Assembly: GCA_036389695.1 (NCBI GenBank)
Contig: DASVWG010000082.1
Location: 1-6,094, forward strand
DNA: 6,094 nucleotides
From: JALZHR01 sp036389695
GTDB taxonomy: Bacteria; Acidobacteriota; Blastocatellia; Pyrinomonadales; Pyrinomonadaceae
Reading direction: 5' to 3'
Below are positions 5,897 to 6,094 of this stretch, one piece after another. Below the pieces are notes generated by a model, which worked only from the letters and a program-made list of their open reading frames with translations, had not been told where the DNA came from and ran no database searches. Position 1 is the first letter of the stretch; each line of letters starts with the position of its first letter. A program made the translations under genes and the position numbers.

Positions 5897-6094
5897 TTAT
5901 GAGATAGTCTGGTTAATGTCACCCTTATTTTCTTCTATATAATTTCCTTTCAATGTTCCGATATTAACTGTTCTGCCGCCTTTCTCAGTTTCGCGCAAAA
6001 TCTCAAGCAATGCTTTGAACGAATCTGTATCATTTTGCAGTTTGGCGGCTGCCTGCTCGACGATTTCAGGTCTGGCTTCAAGCTGTTTGGTAAC
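5897..6094 (-). CDS. C-terminal end of an upstream protein, probable effector partner of the STAND NTPase (partial)
   Basis: Only the last 65 codons are in the window; the frame is open through 6094 and stops at TAA (5899-5897). Visible residues 1-41 are charged and helical (for example PEIVEQAAAKL and SFKALLEILRETEK). A short Gly-containing hinge (KGGRT) follows, then the motif IGTLKGNYIEENKGDI, which ends five residues before the C-terminus. The same motif opens the STAND protein encoded three bases downstream. A C-terminal signalling motif on a protein encoded next to an NLR with the matching N-terminal motif is what is expected of an effector, but the domain that would name its activity is outside the window. 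It could instead be an adaptor or regulator. Confidence 0.75.
   Translation of the reverse strand, partial: VTKQLEARPEIVEQAAAKLQNDTDSFKALLEILRETEKGGRTVNIGTLKGNYIEENKGDINQTIS
5900..5965 (-). other. C-terminal copy of the shared KGNY motif (upstream protein)
   Basis: The core reads IGTLKGNYIEENKGDI and is followed by NQTIS and the stop. Compared with the STAND copy, 11 residues of 22 are the same. Five of those use codons that differ only at the third base (ATC/ATT, GGA/GGC, TAT/TAC, GAA/GAG, GGT/GGC). The likeness is therefore not a very recent DNA duplication. The two copies are only 15 bases apart across the gene junction. Confidence 0.65.

Overview
The window looks like chromosomal DNA of a mid-GC environmental Gram-negative bacterium. 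The best guess is Acidobacteriota, class Blastocatellia. That guess rests on the secreted delta-60 plus FG-GAP double propeller, the exported lipoprotein-sized protein beside it, and the short-word palindromic repeats; it is inference, because no marker gene is present.

Layout. Positions 1-62 are an unassigned edge. Positions 63-217 hold a long imperfect palindrome built from ACACGAAA-like and ATCCCTGT-like words. Next comes a minus-strand gene (230-949) for a small exported protein, which carries a second, different palindromic repeat (684-780) inserted in frame. A divergent intergenic region follows. The plus-strand gene 1151-3268 encodes a 705-residue secreted protein made of two beta-propellers: seven delta-60-type blades, then six FG-GAP/VCBS-type units. 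A hairpin at 3276-3295 ends it. The same hairpin is an even better terminator on the minus strand, where a 30-codon reading frame with a strong Shine-Dalgarno sequence (3316-3408) runs into it.

The right third is a minus-strand operon. The upstream gene enters from beyond the window end, and only its last 65 codons are visible (5897-6094). Three bases after its stop begins a 788-residue STAND/NLR-like NTPase (3527-5893) with a P-loop, a Walker B, a winged-helix-like region and a 47-residue-period TPR array. It has no visible Shine-Dalgarno sequence, so it is probably translationally coupled to the upstream gene.

The most interesting observation is that the extreme C-terminus of the upstream protein and the extreme N-terminus of the STAND protein carry the same short motif: IGTLKGNYIEENKGDI against IDTIKGNYVEQNLGTI. 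The codons for shared residues differ mostly at third positions, so the match is held at the protein level. One partner ending with a motif and the neighbouring NLR beginning with it is the architecture of bacterial amyloid-signalling (BASS-like) NLR/effector pairs. The working model, which is inference, is a two-gene conflict or defence module: the TPR array senses a ligand, the STAND core oligomerises, and the exposed N-terminal motif templates the C-terminal motif of the effector. The effector domain itself lies outside the window.
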